Positions 23,554-32,834 of a DNA stretch of 64,000 nt are shown here, piece by piece; the first letter of the stretch is position 1; each line of letters starts with the position of its first letter. Origin of the DNA: an uncultured Collinsella sp. (GTDB taxonomy: Bacteria; Actinomycetota; Coriobacteriia; Coriobacteriales; Coriobacteriaceae); NCBI GenBank assembly GCA_902470765.1, contig CABRHW010000005.1:38578-102577 (forward strand), in the 5' to 3' direction. The position numbers and the translations under genes are program-made. The notes beneath the pieces are model-generated. The model ran no database searches. It was not told the DNA's origin and saw nothing but the letters and a program-made list of their open reading frames with translations.

Positions 23554-24644
23554 TACGCCTCGCCTCCCTTCTTGGAATCCTTGCGCGTACGGGACGTCTC
23601 AGGAGCGTTCTTGAGGAACTCGGGGTCACCGGAGTAGTGGCACGCAGAGTAATGACCAGACTCGGTGACAACGCGCTCGGGGCGCTGCTTGCGGCACTTG
23701 TCCGTCGCATAGGGACAACGAGGCGAGAAGACGCAGCCCTCAGGCAGGTTCATGAGCGAAGGCGGGTTGCCGTGAATCGGCGTAAGCGGCTTCTTCTCTT
23801 CGATGGCCTGCTCCGGGATGGAGCGGATAAGGCCCCAGGTGTAGGGGTGGCGGCTCTCGTAGAAGATTTCCTCAGCAGTACCGAACTCGACGGGACGGCC
23901 TGCGTACATAACCATGATCTTATCGGCCATATCGGCAACGACGCCCAGGTCATGGGTAATCATGATAATGGCGTTGCCGTTCTTCTCCTGCATCTCCTGC
24001 ATGAGCTCGATAATCTGAGCCTGAATGGTAACGTCCAGAGCCGTCGTGGGCTCGTCGGCAATCAGGATATCGGGATCGCAGGCAAGAGCCATAGCGATCA
24101 TGACACGCTGACGCATACCGCCCGAGAACTGGTGCGGATACTCATTGACGCGCTTCTCGGGCTCGGGGATACCCACGAGGTCCAAAAGCTCGGTGGCACG
24201 CTTGAGCGCCTCCTGCTTGGAGTAGCCACGGTGCAGACGAAGGCCCTCGCCCACCTGCTTGCCGATCTTATAGACCGGGTTCAAGGAGGTCATAGGATCC
24301 TGGAAGATCATCGCGATATCGTTACCGCGAATGTGCTGCATCTCTTCCTCAGTCATTTCGAGGATAGAACGACCGCGATAGCGAACGTCGCCGCCCTCGA
24401 TCTTTCCCGGAGGCATCGAGATAAGACCCATGATGGTCATGGCGGTCACGGACTTACCGGAGCCGGACTCACCGACGACGCCCAAGGTCTCGCCGCGATC
24501 GAGCGTGTAGGACACACCGTCGACAGCGCGAACGACGCCGTCCTCGGTATGGAAATACATCTTAAGGTCATCGACCTCGAGCAGATGCTGGCCCTCTGGA
24601 ACCGGCTGGTCCTTCAGGTCCACATAGTTCTTGTTCTTCTTCAT
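23553..24644 (-). CDS. oppD: Oligopeptide ABC transporter ATP-binding protein
   Basis: A 363-residue ABC ATPase of the OppD type. Walker A is GVVGESGSGKSVTAM near 55, the Q-loop is in MIFQDPMTSLNPVY, the signature FSGGMRQRVMIAMA near 172, and Walker B is ILIADEPTTALDVT near 195. The C-terminal CVFSPRCPYATDKC motif is the cysteine set typical of OppD/OppF. It sits two bases after oppC and overlaps oppF. The N-terminal 22 residues before the ABC domain are charged. Confidence 0.93.
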   Translation of the reverse strand: MKKNKNYVDLKDQPVPEGQHLLEVDDLKMYFHTEDGVVRAVDGVSYTLDRGETLGVVGESGSGKSVTAMTIMGLISMPPGKIEGGDVRYRGRSILEMTEEEMQHIRGNDIAMIFQDPMTSLNPVYKIGKQVGEGLRLHRGYSKQEALKRATELLDLVGIPEPEKRVNEYPHQFSGGMRQRVMIAMALACDPDILIADEPTTALDVTIQAQIIELMQEMQEKNGNAIIMITHDLGVVADMADKIMVMYAGRPVEFGTAEEIFYESRHPYTWGLIRSIPEQAIEEKKPLTPIHGNPPSLMNLPEGCVFSPRCPYATDKCRKQRPERVVTESGHYSACHYSGDPEFLKNAPETSRTRKDSKKGGEA

Positions 24645-24646
24645 CC

Positions 24647-25582
24647 TTATGCGTCCTTCATCTTGACGTCGAGGGCGTCGCGCAGACCATCACCCAGCAG
24701 GGTGAAGGCGAGCACCGTCGAGAGAATTGCCAGACCGGGCATGATCATCATCCAGGGAGCGGTCAGAAGATACTGCTGACCGTCCTGAATCATGGAGCCC
24801 CACGAAGGCGTAGGCGGAATAACGCCCATGCCGAGGAAGGACAGAGCGGACTCGGTCAGAATGGCGCCACCAATGTTCATGGTCGCGTAGACCACGATGG
24901 AGGCGACGGAGTTCGGGAAGATATGACGCACGACGATACGAGCATCAGATGCACCCATCGCGCGCGCAGCGTCAACATAGTCGTTTTCCTTGACCGTCAG
25001 GATCGCGGATCGGAAGACGCGCGCAATCGAAGGCCAGCCGAGAATACCGATGGCGATAAAGACGTTCTGAAGACCACGGCCGATTACAGCGATCATGGCG
25101 ACAACGAACAGCACGTACGGGAACGCTAGGAAGATGTCCGCACAGCGCATGATGATCGTATCCCAGATGCCGCCGTAGAAACCCGCCAGAGCACCCATGA
25201 CCAGACCGATCAGCGTGGAGATCGCGGTGGCCATAATGCCGACGGACAGCGAAACGCGTGCACCGTAGATAACACGGACAAGAATGTCACGACCAAGAGC
25301 GTCGGTGCCAAACGGGTGCTCTGCACACGGAGCCAGCAGCGACGTCTCGGCCATGGTGGTCGAGTCGGAAGCCGTCGGCGAACCGAGCCAGGGCTTAGCC
25401 CACAGATCTGCGGTCAGTGCAACCACAACGACGATGATGATCCAACAGACACCGATAACGGCGAGCTTGTTCTTACGAAGACGCTTAAAAGCGTCGCCCC
25501 ACAGCGTGCGGGACTTGGCGGGAGCAGATGCGGCCTTGGTGGCGGTAGCCTGCTCCTGAGACTGAGAATCAGTTTCCTGCAT
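24647..25582 (-). CDS. oppC: Oligopeptide ABC transporter permease
   Basis: A 311-residue inner-membrane permease of the DppC/OppC type, with about six transmembrane helices. The first follows a 33-residue cytoplasmic polar N-terminus (Gln/Ala-rich) at VIGVCWIIIVVVVALTADLW. HPFGTDALGRDILVRVIYGARVS is the family signature in the first loop. The EAA-type coupling motif is in YVDAARAMGASDARIVVRHIFPN near 205. The gene order oppB-oppC-oppD is tight (14 and 2 bases). Confidence 0.93.
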   Translation of the reverse strand: MQETDSQSQEQATATKAASAPAKSRTLWGDAFKRLRKNKLAVIGVCWIIIVVVVALTADLWAKPWLGSPTASDSTTMAETSLLAPCAEHPFGTDALGRDILVRVIYGARVSLSVGIMATAISTLIGLVMGALAGFYGGIWDTIIMRCADIFLAFPYVLFVVAMIAVIGRGLQNVFIAIGILGWPSIARVFRSAILTVKENDYVDAARAMGASDARIVVRHIFPNSVASIVVYATMNIGGAILTESALSFLGMGVIPPTPSWGSMIQDGQQYLLTAPWMMIMPGLAILSTVLAFTLLGDGLRDALDVKMKDA

Positions 25583-25596
25583 GAGACGTACCTCCC

Positions 25597-26634
25597 TTAG
25601 GCCTTATCCGACGGACCGCCAAGGCGGATGCGCGGGTCGAGGAATGCATAGCTAATGTCGACGAGCAGGTTGATCACCATGACGACGACAACGATGAGCG
25701 TAACGCCGCCCATAACGATGGGCCAGTCACGCATGCTAATGGCGCGATAGACCTCATTGCCGATACCGGGCCAGTTAAAGACCGTCTCGGTCAGGATGGC
25801 GCCCGAAAGCATGCCGCCAAAGTCGACACCAATATAGGTAACGACGGGGATGAATGCATTCTTAAGCGCATGCTTGACGATGATCGCGCGATTGGAGAGA
25901 CCCTTCGCCTTTGCCGTACGGATGTAATCCTGGTTCATGACGTCAAGCAGCTGCGAGCGCATAATGCGGGCAGCATAAGCGGTCGAAACCGAAGCCAGCG
26001 TAATGGTCGGAAGCACATAGTGCATCCAAGCCTGATACTGAGAGCTGGAACCGCCGGCACCCGAAATCGGCATGGAGAATGCGCCGCCGGTGGCATCCTT
26101 GAGGATGATGCCAAAGAACAGCTGCAGCAACATACCGAGCCAGAAGGCCGGGACGGCAACGAGGATCGACGTGGTGAGCGTTACCAAAATATCCCAGAAG
26201 GAATAACGCTTTACCGCCGAAATGATACCCGCACCGATACCCATGATTGCCTCGAGCACGATGGCGCACGCGGCAAGTTTGACCGTATACGGATACTTCT
26301 GGGCAAAGATTTCCGTAACCGGCAGCTTGCGCTGATACGAATTGCCCAGATCGCCATGAAGCAGGCCGTTCATGTAATACAAGTAACGGTCCACGAGCGA
26401 CGTTTGAACGGGGTCGCCGTTCTCGTCAAGAATCGCGTTGCCGTCCTCGTCCGTCTGGACCAGGTGATAGCGGACGCGAAGCTGAAGCTCCACCTCGGGG
26501 GACAGAGCCTTGTCTCCACCGATCAGCTTGATCGGATCTCCCGGCACAATATTCTGGAGGGCGAACAGAATCAGCGTAACGCCCAAAAATACCGGGATGA
26601 ACTGAAGCACACGTTTAACGATGTACTTACCCAT
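25597..26634 (-). CDS. oppB: Oligopeptide ABC transporter permease
   Basis: A 345-residue permease of the DppB/OppB type. It starts with the typical YIVKRVLQFIPVFLGVTLILF membrane helix, has a large extracellular segment at 35-100 (including GDPIKLIGGDKALSPE) and then about five more helices. The coupling loop is DYIRTAKAKGLSNRAIIVKHALKN near 225. The C-terminal DPRIRLGG is also typical. The 157-base gap to oppA contains a terminator-like hairpin, so the permease genes may be expressed less than the binding protein. Confidence 0.93.
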   Translation of the reverse strand: MGKYIVKRVLQFIPVFLGVTLILFALQNIVPGDPIKLIGGDKALSPEVELQLRVRYHLVQTDEDGNAILDENGDPVQTSLVDRYLYYMNGLLHGDLGNSYQRKLPVTEIFAQKYPYTVKLAACAIVLEAIMGIGAGIISAVKRYSFWDILVTLTTSILVAVPAFWLGMLLQLFFGIILKDATGGAFSMPISGAGGSSSQYQAWMHYVLPTITLASVSTAYAARIMRSQLLDVMNQDYIRTAKAKGLSNRAIIVKHALKNAFIPVVTYIGVDFGGMLSGAILTETVFNWPGIGNEVYRAISMRDWPIVMGGVTLIVVVVMVINLLVDISYAFLDPRIRLGGPSDKA

Positions 26635-26665
26635 ACCACTCCCCTATCTAGGGATTAACCTAAAT

Positions 26666-26693
26666 GGGATGCCGATCGCCAGACCGGCATCCC
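26666..26693 (-). terminator. Partial terminator between oppA and oppB
   Basis: GGGATGCCG (26666-26674) pairs with CGGCATCCC (26685-26693). On the minus strand it is followed by ATTTAGG. A leaky stop after oppA would give excess binding protein, as is common in such operons. Confidence 0.6.
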
Positions 26694-26791
26694 AAAATTA
26701 CCATCAGCCAGTTTACCCCAGGTTAGGGAGAACTGTATGTTTCCCATGAGGTCTACGTAAATACTTGACCCTCACGGAAGCTGCAAACTCT

Positions 26792-28468
26792 TTAGGCGAG
26801 CTCAGCGGTACCCAGCTCGGCATGCTTCTGCGGATCGACATAGAGGTGCTTGATGCGATCGGAGCCGACGATGGTGTGCGTGTAGAACATCACCGGGATG
26901 ACCGGGCAGTCGGCAGCGACCATAGCGTCGGCCTCCTGCATCTTAGCGACGCGCTCATCGTCGTCAACAATGGTACGAGCCTCGTCGACCTTGGCGTCGA
27001 ACTCGGGGTTGTTGTAACCAGAGCGGTTATCGCCACCGAGGGAATCGGAGTGGAACAGCGGATACAGGAAGTTGTCCATGATCGGGTAGTCGGCAATCCA
27101 ACCCAGACGACCGAACTGATAGTTAAAGTTCTGATACTGCTCGAGCAGGGCAGACCACTCAGGGGTATCAGAAGTAGCGGTAACGCCCACCTTGGCGAGG
27201 TCGCCGATGATGGACTCCATGATCTCCTTGTGGCCACCGTCCTGGTTGTAGGACAGAGTCACGTTAATGCCACGATCGCCGTTAGCGTCAGCGGGAGCAA
27301 CCTTGTCGAGGTACTCGTTAGCCTTGTCGACGTCGTAGGCGCAGAACTCCCATGCGCCCTCCTTGTAGCCATCGATACCCGGAGGAACAATGCCGTCGGC
27401 GGGGGTACGGGTACCCTTGAAGATAGTCTTGCAGATGGCCTCACGGTTGATGGCCAGGGAGATACCCCTACGCAGGTCGGCGTTGTTGAACGGCTCGGCC
27501 GTGTTGTTGCAGGTCAGATAGTAGGTGGAAGGCTCGGAGCCGAGCAGCAAACGCTCGCCGTCACCCATGGTGTAGCCGTCCTTGGACACGCCGCGATCCT
27601 TCTTGGCGGCGTCGATCTGAGCAACGGGAACGTCGCAGACATCGAGGTTACCGGCCTGGAACTCCTTGTAAGCGGTCTCCATGTCCTTGATGACCTGGAA
27701 GTGGATGCCATCAATCTTGGCCTTGTCGCCATAGTAATCGTCGAACTTCTTGAGGTTGATCTCCTGACCATCCTCCCACTTGCCGTCCATCATGAACGGG
27801 CCGTTACCGACCGGTGCAAGGTAGAAGCTCTTGGCATCGGACTCGGCACACTCGGGAACCGGGGCCAGAGCCGGGTGAGAGGCGACGAAGGGGAAGTCGG
27901 CGTAAGCGGAAGACAGCTTGACGACGAGGGTCTCATCGTCGGGGCAAGTAACACCGCTGAGCTCGGTAGCGTTACCGGCAAGCAGGTCGTCATAGCCCTC
28001 GACCATGGAAAGGTGATAGGAGACCTCGGAAGGGCCGTACTCGGTAGCGATGGCCGACTTGGTGTTGACCAGACGCTCCCAACCGAGCTTGAAGGACTTG
28101 GAGGTAACGTCGTCACCGTTGTGGAACTTGGCCTTCTTGATCTTGAAGGTAAACTCGGTGGAATCGTCGTTGGCCTCAAAGGACTCGCAAGCCAGCGGAA
28201 CGATCTCGCCCTTCTCGGCGTCATAAGAGGTCAGAGAATCAAAGAGCTGGTACTCGACCTGAGTGCCCTGGTCCTCCTGGACATTGTAGGGGTCGATGCA
28301 GACCGGGTTGTTGATGTAGAAGTTCAGCGTCGAACCGGACTCAGAACCGGAAGCGTCGCCGCCCTTCTTGCCACATGCGGCAAGAAAAGCCATGGAGCTC
28401 GCAGCAAGGGTGCCGCCGACAAAGGCGCGACGACCCATAACGGGCTGGTGGAACATAGAATCAGCCAT
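26792..28468 (-). CDS. oppA: Oligopeptide-binding lipoprotein
   Basis: A 558-residue extracytoplasmic binding protein of the peptide/nickel family (cluster C). The N-terminus has a twin-arginine GRRAFVGG at 12-19 and a lipobox FLAAC with C32, so it is a lipoprotein possibly exported by Tat. The mature part shows the family pattern (DPYNVQEDQGTQVEYQLFDSL near 70, FTFKIKKAKFHNGDDVTSKSF near 125, LRRGISLAINREAI near 355). The ATG at 28466-28468 has AAGGAGG seven bases upstream. It is first in oppABCDF and would deliver peptides to OppBC. Confidence 0.93.
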   Translation of the reverse strand: MADSMFHQPVMGRRAFVGGTLAASSMAFLAACGKKGGDASGSESGSTLNFYINNPVCIDPYNVQEDQGTQVEYQLFDSLTSYDAEKGEIVPLACESFEANDDSTEFTFKIKKAKFHNGDDVTSKSFKLGWERLVNTKSAIATEYGPSEVSYHLSMVEGYDDLLAGNATELSGVTCPDDETLVVKLSSAYADFPFVASHPALAPVPECAESDAKSFYLAPVGNGPFMMDGKWEDGQEINLKKFDDYYGDKAKIDGIHFQVIKDMETAYKEFQAGNLDVCDVPVAQIDAAKKDRGVSKDGYTMGDGERLLLGSEPSTYYLTCNNTAEPFNNADLRRGISLAINREAICKTIFKGTRTPADGIVPPGIDGYKEGAWEFCAYDVDKANEYLDKVAPADANGDRGINVTLSYNQDGGHKEIMESIIGDLAKVGVTATSDTPEWSALLEQYQNFNYQFGRLGWIADYPIMDNFLYPLFHSDSLGGDNRSGYNNPEFDAKVDEARTIVDDDERVAKMQEADAMVAADCPVIPVMFYTHTIVGSDRIKHLYVDPQKHAELGTAELA

Positions 28469-28707
28469 GCCATCCTCCTTATGAGATAGGACAAAGAAAT
28501 GTTCAGTCGGACACATATCGAGACAATCCGATCCGAACCATCAAAACGCCGACCGTTGCTATGGCTGGTTATGCACAACAGACCAACGTTTCTTAATACA
28601 GTAGCGCATTTTATGCACGATTTGGGGCTAATTCCGGTCAACGGTCGAGAATTTCTTTAGTTGGGCGAAGTATGTGGGGATATTTTGACTCTGTTACAAA
28701 TATGTAA

Positions 28708-28740
28708 ACAAAAAGGGTCCCGCACTCGCGGGACCCTTTT
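28708..28740. terminator. Bidirectional terminator between oppA and secG
   Basis: Thirteen-base perfect arms (AAAAGGGTCCCGC, 28711-28723 and 28728-28740) around ACTC, with T-rich ends on both strands. It ends the leftward secG transcript. Confidence 0.85.
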
Positions 28741-28762
28741 CAAGTATTTATGCGGCTCGTAC

Positions 28763-29017
28763 TTAGTAGCCCACGATGCCCTGCGGGAAGAAGAACATGC
28801 ACAGCACGACGCACACGGCAAACACGACAGCCATGATGACGGTCAGGCGGTCAAGGTTCTGCTCCATAACGCCCGTGGCAGAGCTGGAGTTATACAGCGA
28901 GCTAGCAATCATATCCGACACGCCGGTGCCCTTACCGGAATGCATCAGAACGAGAATCGTCAACGCCACGGCAGAGATAGCCCAAACGACAAAAAGAAGA
29001 ATCTGGAACGGACCCAT
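28763..29017 (-). CDS. secG: Protein-export membrane protein SecG
   Basis: An 84-residue SecG, an auxiliary subunit of the SecYEG translocon. Two membrane helices (residues 3-24 and 53-76) flank the conserved loop with GKGTGVSDMIASSLYNSSSATGVMEQNLDR, which matches the family GS-rich loop and Leu-Asp-Arg ending. The size is normal. It lies at the end of the glycolytic gene block, as in other actinobacteria where secG follows tpiA. Here gpmI intervenes. Confidence 0.93.
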   Translation of the reverse strand: MGPFQILLFVVWAISAVALTILVLMHSGKGTGVSDMIASSLYNSSSATGVMEQNLDRLTVIMAVVFAVCVVLCMFFFPQGIVGY

Positions 29018-29121
29018 AGATAAGCTCCTTAATAGAACAATTCAAACTCCAGTACTGTACCACAATCCCCCGCTCTCCCCTACCTGCCGCTCGGGAACGA
29101 GGTAGAAATGGCAGAAATACC

Positions 29122-29159
29122 AAAAGGGGGTTGTCCGATTGTGGACAACCCCCCCCCTT
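29122..29159. terminator. Terminator downstream of gpmI
   Basis: GGGGGTTGTCC (29126-29136) pairs with GGACAACCCCC (29143-29153) around GATTGT. It follows the gpmI stop by 26 bases, with A/T-rich flanks. Confidence 0.75.
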
Positions 29160-29184
29160 ACTAGAAAACGGTATTTGTTTTCTA

Positions 29185-30738
29185 TTATGCCTCGGTGGCG
29201 AGCACGCGGCCCGTCATCTCGGCGGAAGGCTCCAGACCAGCCATAGTGAGCATAGTCGGGGCGATATCGGAAAGACGACCGTCCTCGATACCGGTGAGCT
29301 GTGCCTTCTCATCAACGATAATGAACGGCACGCGGTTGGTGGTGTGAGCCGTAAACGGATGCTTGGAACCGTCGGAAGCAACGTCAAACATGTGATCGGC
29401 GTTGCCGTGGTCGGCGGTAATCAGCGCAAAGCCGCCCTTGGCGAGAATCGCCGGGACAACCTTGGACAGGGCATCGTCAACAGCCTCGACGGCCTTAACG
29501 GCAGCGTCGAAAACACCGGTGTGACCAACCATGTCGCAGTTCGCGAAGTTCACGATATAGAAATCAGCGCGATCCTCGTTGATGGCGGCGACAAGCTTCT
29601 CGGTAACCTCAGGAGCGCTCATCTCGGGCTGCAGATCGTAGGTAGCGACCTTGGGGGAAGCGACGAGCACGCGCTCCTCGCCCTCCTTGGGCTCCTCGAT
29701 GCCGCCGTTGAGGAAGAACGTCACGTGGGCGTACTTCTCGGTCTCGGCGGTATGCAGCTGCTTCAGGCCATTGGCGGCGATAACGTCGGCCAGGACGTTC
29801 TCGGGGAACGTCTTGGGGAAGGCGACCTCGACGTCAAACGTCGGATCGTACTCAGTCATCGTCACAAAGTGCGAAAGCTTAATCTGCTCGCGCTCAAAGC
29901 CGTCGAACTCCTTGTCCGTGAACACGCGGGTCATCTGACGAGCGCGGTCAGGACGGAAGTTGAAGAAGATGGCCGCGTCGCCCTCGTGGATGCCCTCGTT
30001 GTGGGCAACGAAAGGCTCGACAAACTCGTCGCCGCGCGGATCCTTCTCGTAGTAGGCCTTGATACCAGCCACGGGGTCGGTATCGGCATCGGACGCGTTG
30101 ACCATGACGTCGTAGGCGCGCTGGATACGCTCCCAACGATTATCGCGGTCCATGGCCCAATAACGGCCCGAGACGGTGGCAACGCGAACGTCGCAACCGG
30201 TCTCCTCGGAGATCTTGGCCAAGAAGGCGCAGAACTCACTCATGTAACCGGCACCGGACTGCGGGTCAACGTCGCGGCCATCCATGAAGGCGTGGACGCG
30301 AACGGTCTTGACACCATGCTCGGCAGCCATCTTGACCAGAGCCTCGACGTGGTTCATGTGAGAATGAACACCGCCAGGGCTCATAAGGCCCATGAGGTGG
30401 AGAGTCTTGCCGTCAGCCTTGACGTCGTCCATAGCCTTGACGAAGACCTCGTTCTTGGCGATGGAGCCATCCTTGATGGCGTTGTTGATGCGCGAAAGCT
30501 CCTGGAACACGATGCGGCCGGCACCGATGTTGAGGTGACCCACCTCGGAGTTGCCCATCTGACCGTCGGGAAGGCCCACGTCCTCGCCCGAAGCGCCGAG
30601 CGTAGTGTGGGGATACTTCTCGTACAGGCTATCAAGGAAGGGCGTCTTGGCAGCGGCGACGGCGTTCTCGCCATCGGCCGGAGCAAGGCCGCAGCCGTCC
30701 ATGATGATCAGGAGTGCAGGAAGATGACGCTGTGCCAT
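29185..30738 (-). CDS. gpmI: 2,3-bisphosphoglycerate-independent phosphoglycerate mutase
   Basis: GpmI interconverts 3- and 2-phosphoglycerate using two manganese ions. The 517 residues fit the family. The metal site starts at LLIIMDGCGLAP (D14). The phospho-serine S64 is in PDGQMGNSEVGHLNIGAGR. Later metal ligands lie in VNFANCDMVGHTGVFDAA and FALITADHGNADHMFD. The insert domain at 80-310 with GGVHSHMNHVEAL is complete. It lies five bases downstream of tpiA in the same transcript as pgk and tpiA. Confidence 0.95.
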   Translation of the reverse strand: MAQRHLPALLIIMDGCGLAPADGENAVAAAKTPFLDSLYEKYPHTTLGASGEDVGLPDGQMGNSEVGHLNIGAGRIVFQELSRINNAIKDGSIAKNEVFVKAMDDVKADGKTLHLMGLMSPGGVHSHMNHVEALVKMAAEHGVKTVRVHAFMDGRDVDPQSGAGYMSEFCAFLAKISEETGCDVRVATVSGRYWAMDRDNRWERIQRAYDVMVNASDADTDPVAGIKAYYEKDPRGDEFVEPFVAHNEGIHEGDAAIFFNFRPDRARQMTRVFTDKEFDGFEREQIKLSHFVTMTEYDPTFDVEVAFPKTFPENVLADVIAANGLKQLHTAETEKYAHVTFFLNGGIEEPKEGEERVLVASPKVATYDLQPEMSAPEVTEKLVAAINEDRADFYIVNFANCDMVGHTGVFDAAVKAVEAVDDALSKVVPAILAKGGFALITADHGNADHMFDVASDGSKHPFTAHTTNRVPFIIVDEKAQLTGIEDGRLSDIAPTMLTMAGLEPSAEMTGRVLATEA

Positions 30739-30743
30739 ATGTC

Positions 30744-31511
30744 CTACTCGCCTGCCTTGACGACCATAGAGGCGAAGTCGGCAGCCTTGAGCGAAGCGCC
30801 GCCCACGAGGGCGCCGTCAACGTCGGGTTTGGCGACGAGCTCGGCAATGTTGCCGGGCTTGGCGGAACCACCGTACAGGACGCGGATGCCGTCGGCGAGC
30901 TCCTCGCCAAACATCTCCTTGAGGGTCTCACGGATAGCGCCGCAGACCTCCTGAGCGTCCTCAGCAGTAGCGGTCTTGCCGGTGCCGATGGCCCAGATGG
31001 GCTCGTAGGCGACGACGACCTGCTTGGGGCAGGTGATCTCAAGACCAGCAAGGCCAGCCTTGACCTGGTTCACGACGTGCTCGACATAGGTGCCGGCCTC
31101 GCGGACCTCGAGGGACTCGCCGCAGCAGAAGACGGGAACAAGACCGGCGGCAACGAGGGCCTTGGCCTTCTTGTTTTGGTCCTCGTCGGTCTCGTGGAAG
31201 TAGTCACGACGCTCGGAGTGGCCAATGATGCAGTAGGTGCAGCCAGCAGACTTGAGCATGTCGCAAGAGGACTCACCGGTGAAGGCACCCTTGGCCTCCC
31301 AGTACACATTCTGTGCACCGAGGGCGATGGGGGCAGCCTGAATGCGGTCATGAACCGTGGTGATGTCGATGGTCGGAGGGCAGACGAGCACCTCGACGCC
31401 AGCCGGAACCTCGGGAAGAGCCTGAGCCAGCTCGTCGGCGAGCTTGGCGGCCTCGGCGACGTCGTTGTTCATCTTCCAGTTACCAGCGATAAGAAGGGTG
31501 CGATTAGGCAT
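30744..31511 (-). CDS. tpiA: Triosephosphate isomerase
   Basis: TpiA interconverts glyceraldehyde-3-P and dihydroxyacetone-P. The 255 residues give a full barrel: LIAGNWKMNN (N11, K13), YCIIGHSERRDYFHE with the catalytic histidine near 100, and VVAYEPIWAIGTG with the catalytic glutamate near 170, followed by LYGGSAKPGN phosphate loop. The ATG (31509-31511) lies inside the end of pgk, an 8-base overlap, and has GGAGG upstream within pgk, so translation is coupled. Confidence 0.96.
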   Translation of the reverse strand: MPNRTLLIAGNWKMNNDVAEAAKLADELAQALPEVPAGVEVLVCPPTIDITTVHDRIQAAPIALGAQNVYWEAKGAFTGESSCDMLKSAGCTYCIIGHSERRDYFHETDEDQNKKAKALVAAGLVPVFCCGESLEVREAGTYVEHVVNQVKAGLAGLEITCPKQVVVAYEPIWAIGTGKTATAEDAQEVCGAIRETLKEMFGEELADGIRVLYGGSAKPGNIAELVAKPDVDGALVGGASLKAADFASMVVKAGE

Positions 31512-32694
31512 CGAGAAGCGCCTCCACTCCGGGCAGGGCCTTACCCTCGACGAGCTCCATGGAAGCGCCACCACCGGTGGAGATCCAGCTCATCTTGTCG
31601 GCCAGGTTGAACTTGTTGACAGCTGCGACAGAGTCACCACCGCCGATGATCGAGGTGCAGTCAGCCTCGGCGACAGCCTCGGCGATAGCCTGGGTGCCGT
31701 GAGCGAAGTTGTCGAACTCGAAGACGCCCATGGGGCCGTTCCAGAACACGGTCTTGGCGCCCTTGACAGCCTCGGCATAGAGCTCCTCGGTCTTGGGGCC
31801 GATGTCCATACCCTCACGATCGTCGGGGATAGCGTCGGAAGCGACAACCTCGGGGACAGCGTCCTCGCCAAAGTGATCGGCAACACGGTTGTCGATGGGG
31901 AGCAGGATCTTGACACCCTTCTCCTCGGCCTTCTTGAGCATCTCGCCGGCGCGCTCGACCCAGTCCTCTTCCTTGAGGGACTGACCAACGGACAGGCCCT
32001 GAGCCAGGAAGAAGGTGTAGGCCATGCCGCCACCGATGATCAGGGTGTCAGCGGAGTCGATGAGGTGATCGAGAACGCCGATCTTGGAGGAAACCTTGGA
32101 ACCGCCGACGATGGCGACGAAGGGGCGCTCGGGCTCGGCGAAGATGCCGGTCAGCGTGTCGACCTCCTTCTCGAGCAGGAAGCCGGCGACGGCAGGCAGG
32201 TAAGCGGCGGGGCCCACGACGGAACCCTGGGCGCGGTGAGCGGTGCCGAAGGCATCGAGAACGAAGACATCACCATAGGAAGCGAGCTTCTTGGCGATCT
32301 CGGGATCGTTCTTCTTCTCACGCTTGTCAAAACGGACGTTCTCGAGAACGAGGACCTTGCCCGGCTCGACGGCGGCGACAGCCTCAGCAGCCTTCTCGCC
32401 GTAGGTGTCGGCGACAAAGGCAACGTCGAGACCAGAGAGCTCAGCGAGCTTCTTGGCGACGGGCTCGAGGGACAGCTCGGGCTGGAAGCCGGTGCCCTCG
32501 GGACGGCCGAGGTGGCTCATGAGGATGACGCGAGCGTTGTGCTCAACGAGGTAGTTGATGGTGGGCAGGGCAGCCTTGATACGGGTGGTGTCGCCAACGA
32601 CGCCATCCTTGATAGGCACGTTAAAGTCAACGCGGACGAGAACGCGCTTGCCGTCGACATCGATGTCGCGGACGGTCTTCTTGGTAAAGGCCAT
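31504..32694 (-). CDS. pgk: Phosphoglycerate kinase
   Basis: Pgk makes ATP from 1,3-bisphosphoglycerate. The 396 residues have both domains: VLVRVDFNVPIKDG and ARVILMSHLGRPEGT in the N-terminal substrate domain, and the nucleotide loop ending VFWNGPMGVFEF and SIIGGGDSVAAVNKF in the C-terminal domain. The start ATG at 32692-32694 is preceded by AAAGGTAGAAGCAA. It is the first gene of pgk-tpiA-gpmI. A strong terminator separates it from gap upstream. Confidence 0.96.
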   Translation of the reverse strand: MAFTKKTVRDIDVDGKRVLVRVDFNVPIKDGVVGDTTRIKAALPTINYLVEHNARVILMSHLGRPEGTGFQPELSLEPVAKKLAELSGLDVAFVADTYGEKAAEAVAAVEPGKVLVLENVRFDKREKKNDPEIAKKLASYGDVFVLDAFGTAHRAQGSVVGPAAYLPAVAGFLLEKEVDTLTGIFAEPERPFVAIVGGSKVSSKIGVLDHLIDSADTLIIGGGMAYTFFLAQGLSVGQSLKEEDWVERAGEMLKKAEEKGVKILLPIDNRVADHFGEDAVPEVVASDAIPDDREGMDIGPKTEELYAEAVKGAKTVFWNGPMGVFEFDNFAHGTQAIAEAVAEADCTSIIGGGDSVAAVNKFNLADKMSWISTGGGASMELVEGKALPGVEALLDA

Positions 32695-32750
32695 GTTTGC
32701 TTCTACCTTTCGTACATGTCTGCCTCCCATTACGGCAGACGATTTCTTAT

Positions 32751-32800
32751 AAAAAGGGCGCGACCCTAGGGTGTAAGCCCTATGAGGCCGCGCCCTTCTT
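32751..32800 (-). terminator. Terminator between gap and pgk
   Basis: GGGCGCG (32756-32762) pairs with CGCGCCC (32789-32795), with a second small stem inside. Five T residues follow on the minus strand. It lies 35 bases past the gap stop. Confidence 0.8.
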
Positions 32801-32834
32801 TAGACGCTCAACGAGCTATTCGCTAAAAGCTAAA

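Noticed and set aside
26765..28489. A 574-codon plus-strand frame across oppA
   Set aside because: It is the exact antisense of the binding-protein gene and has no recognisable motifs.
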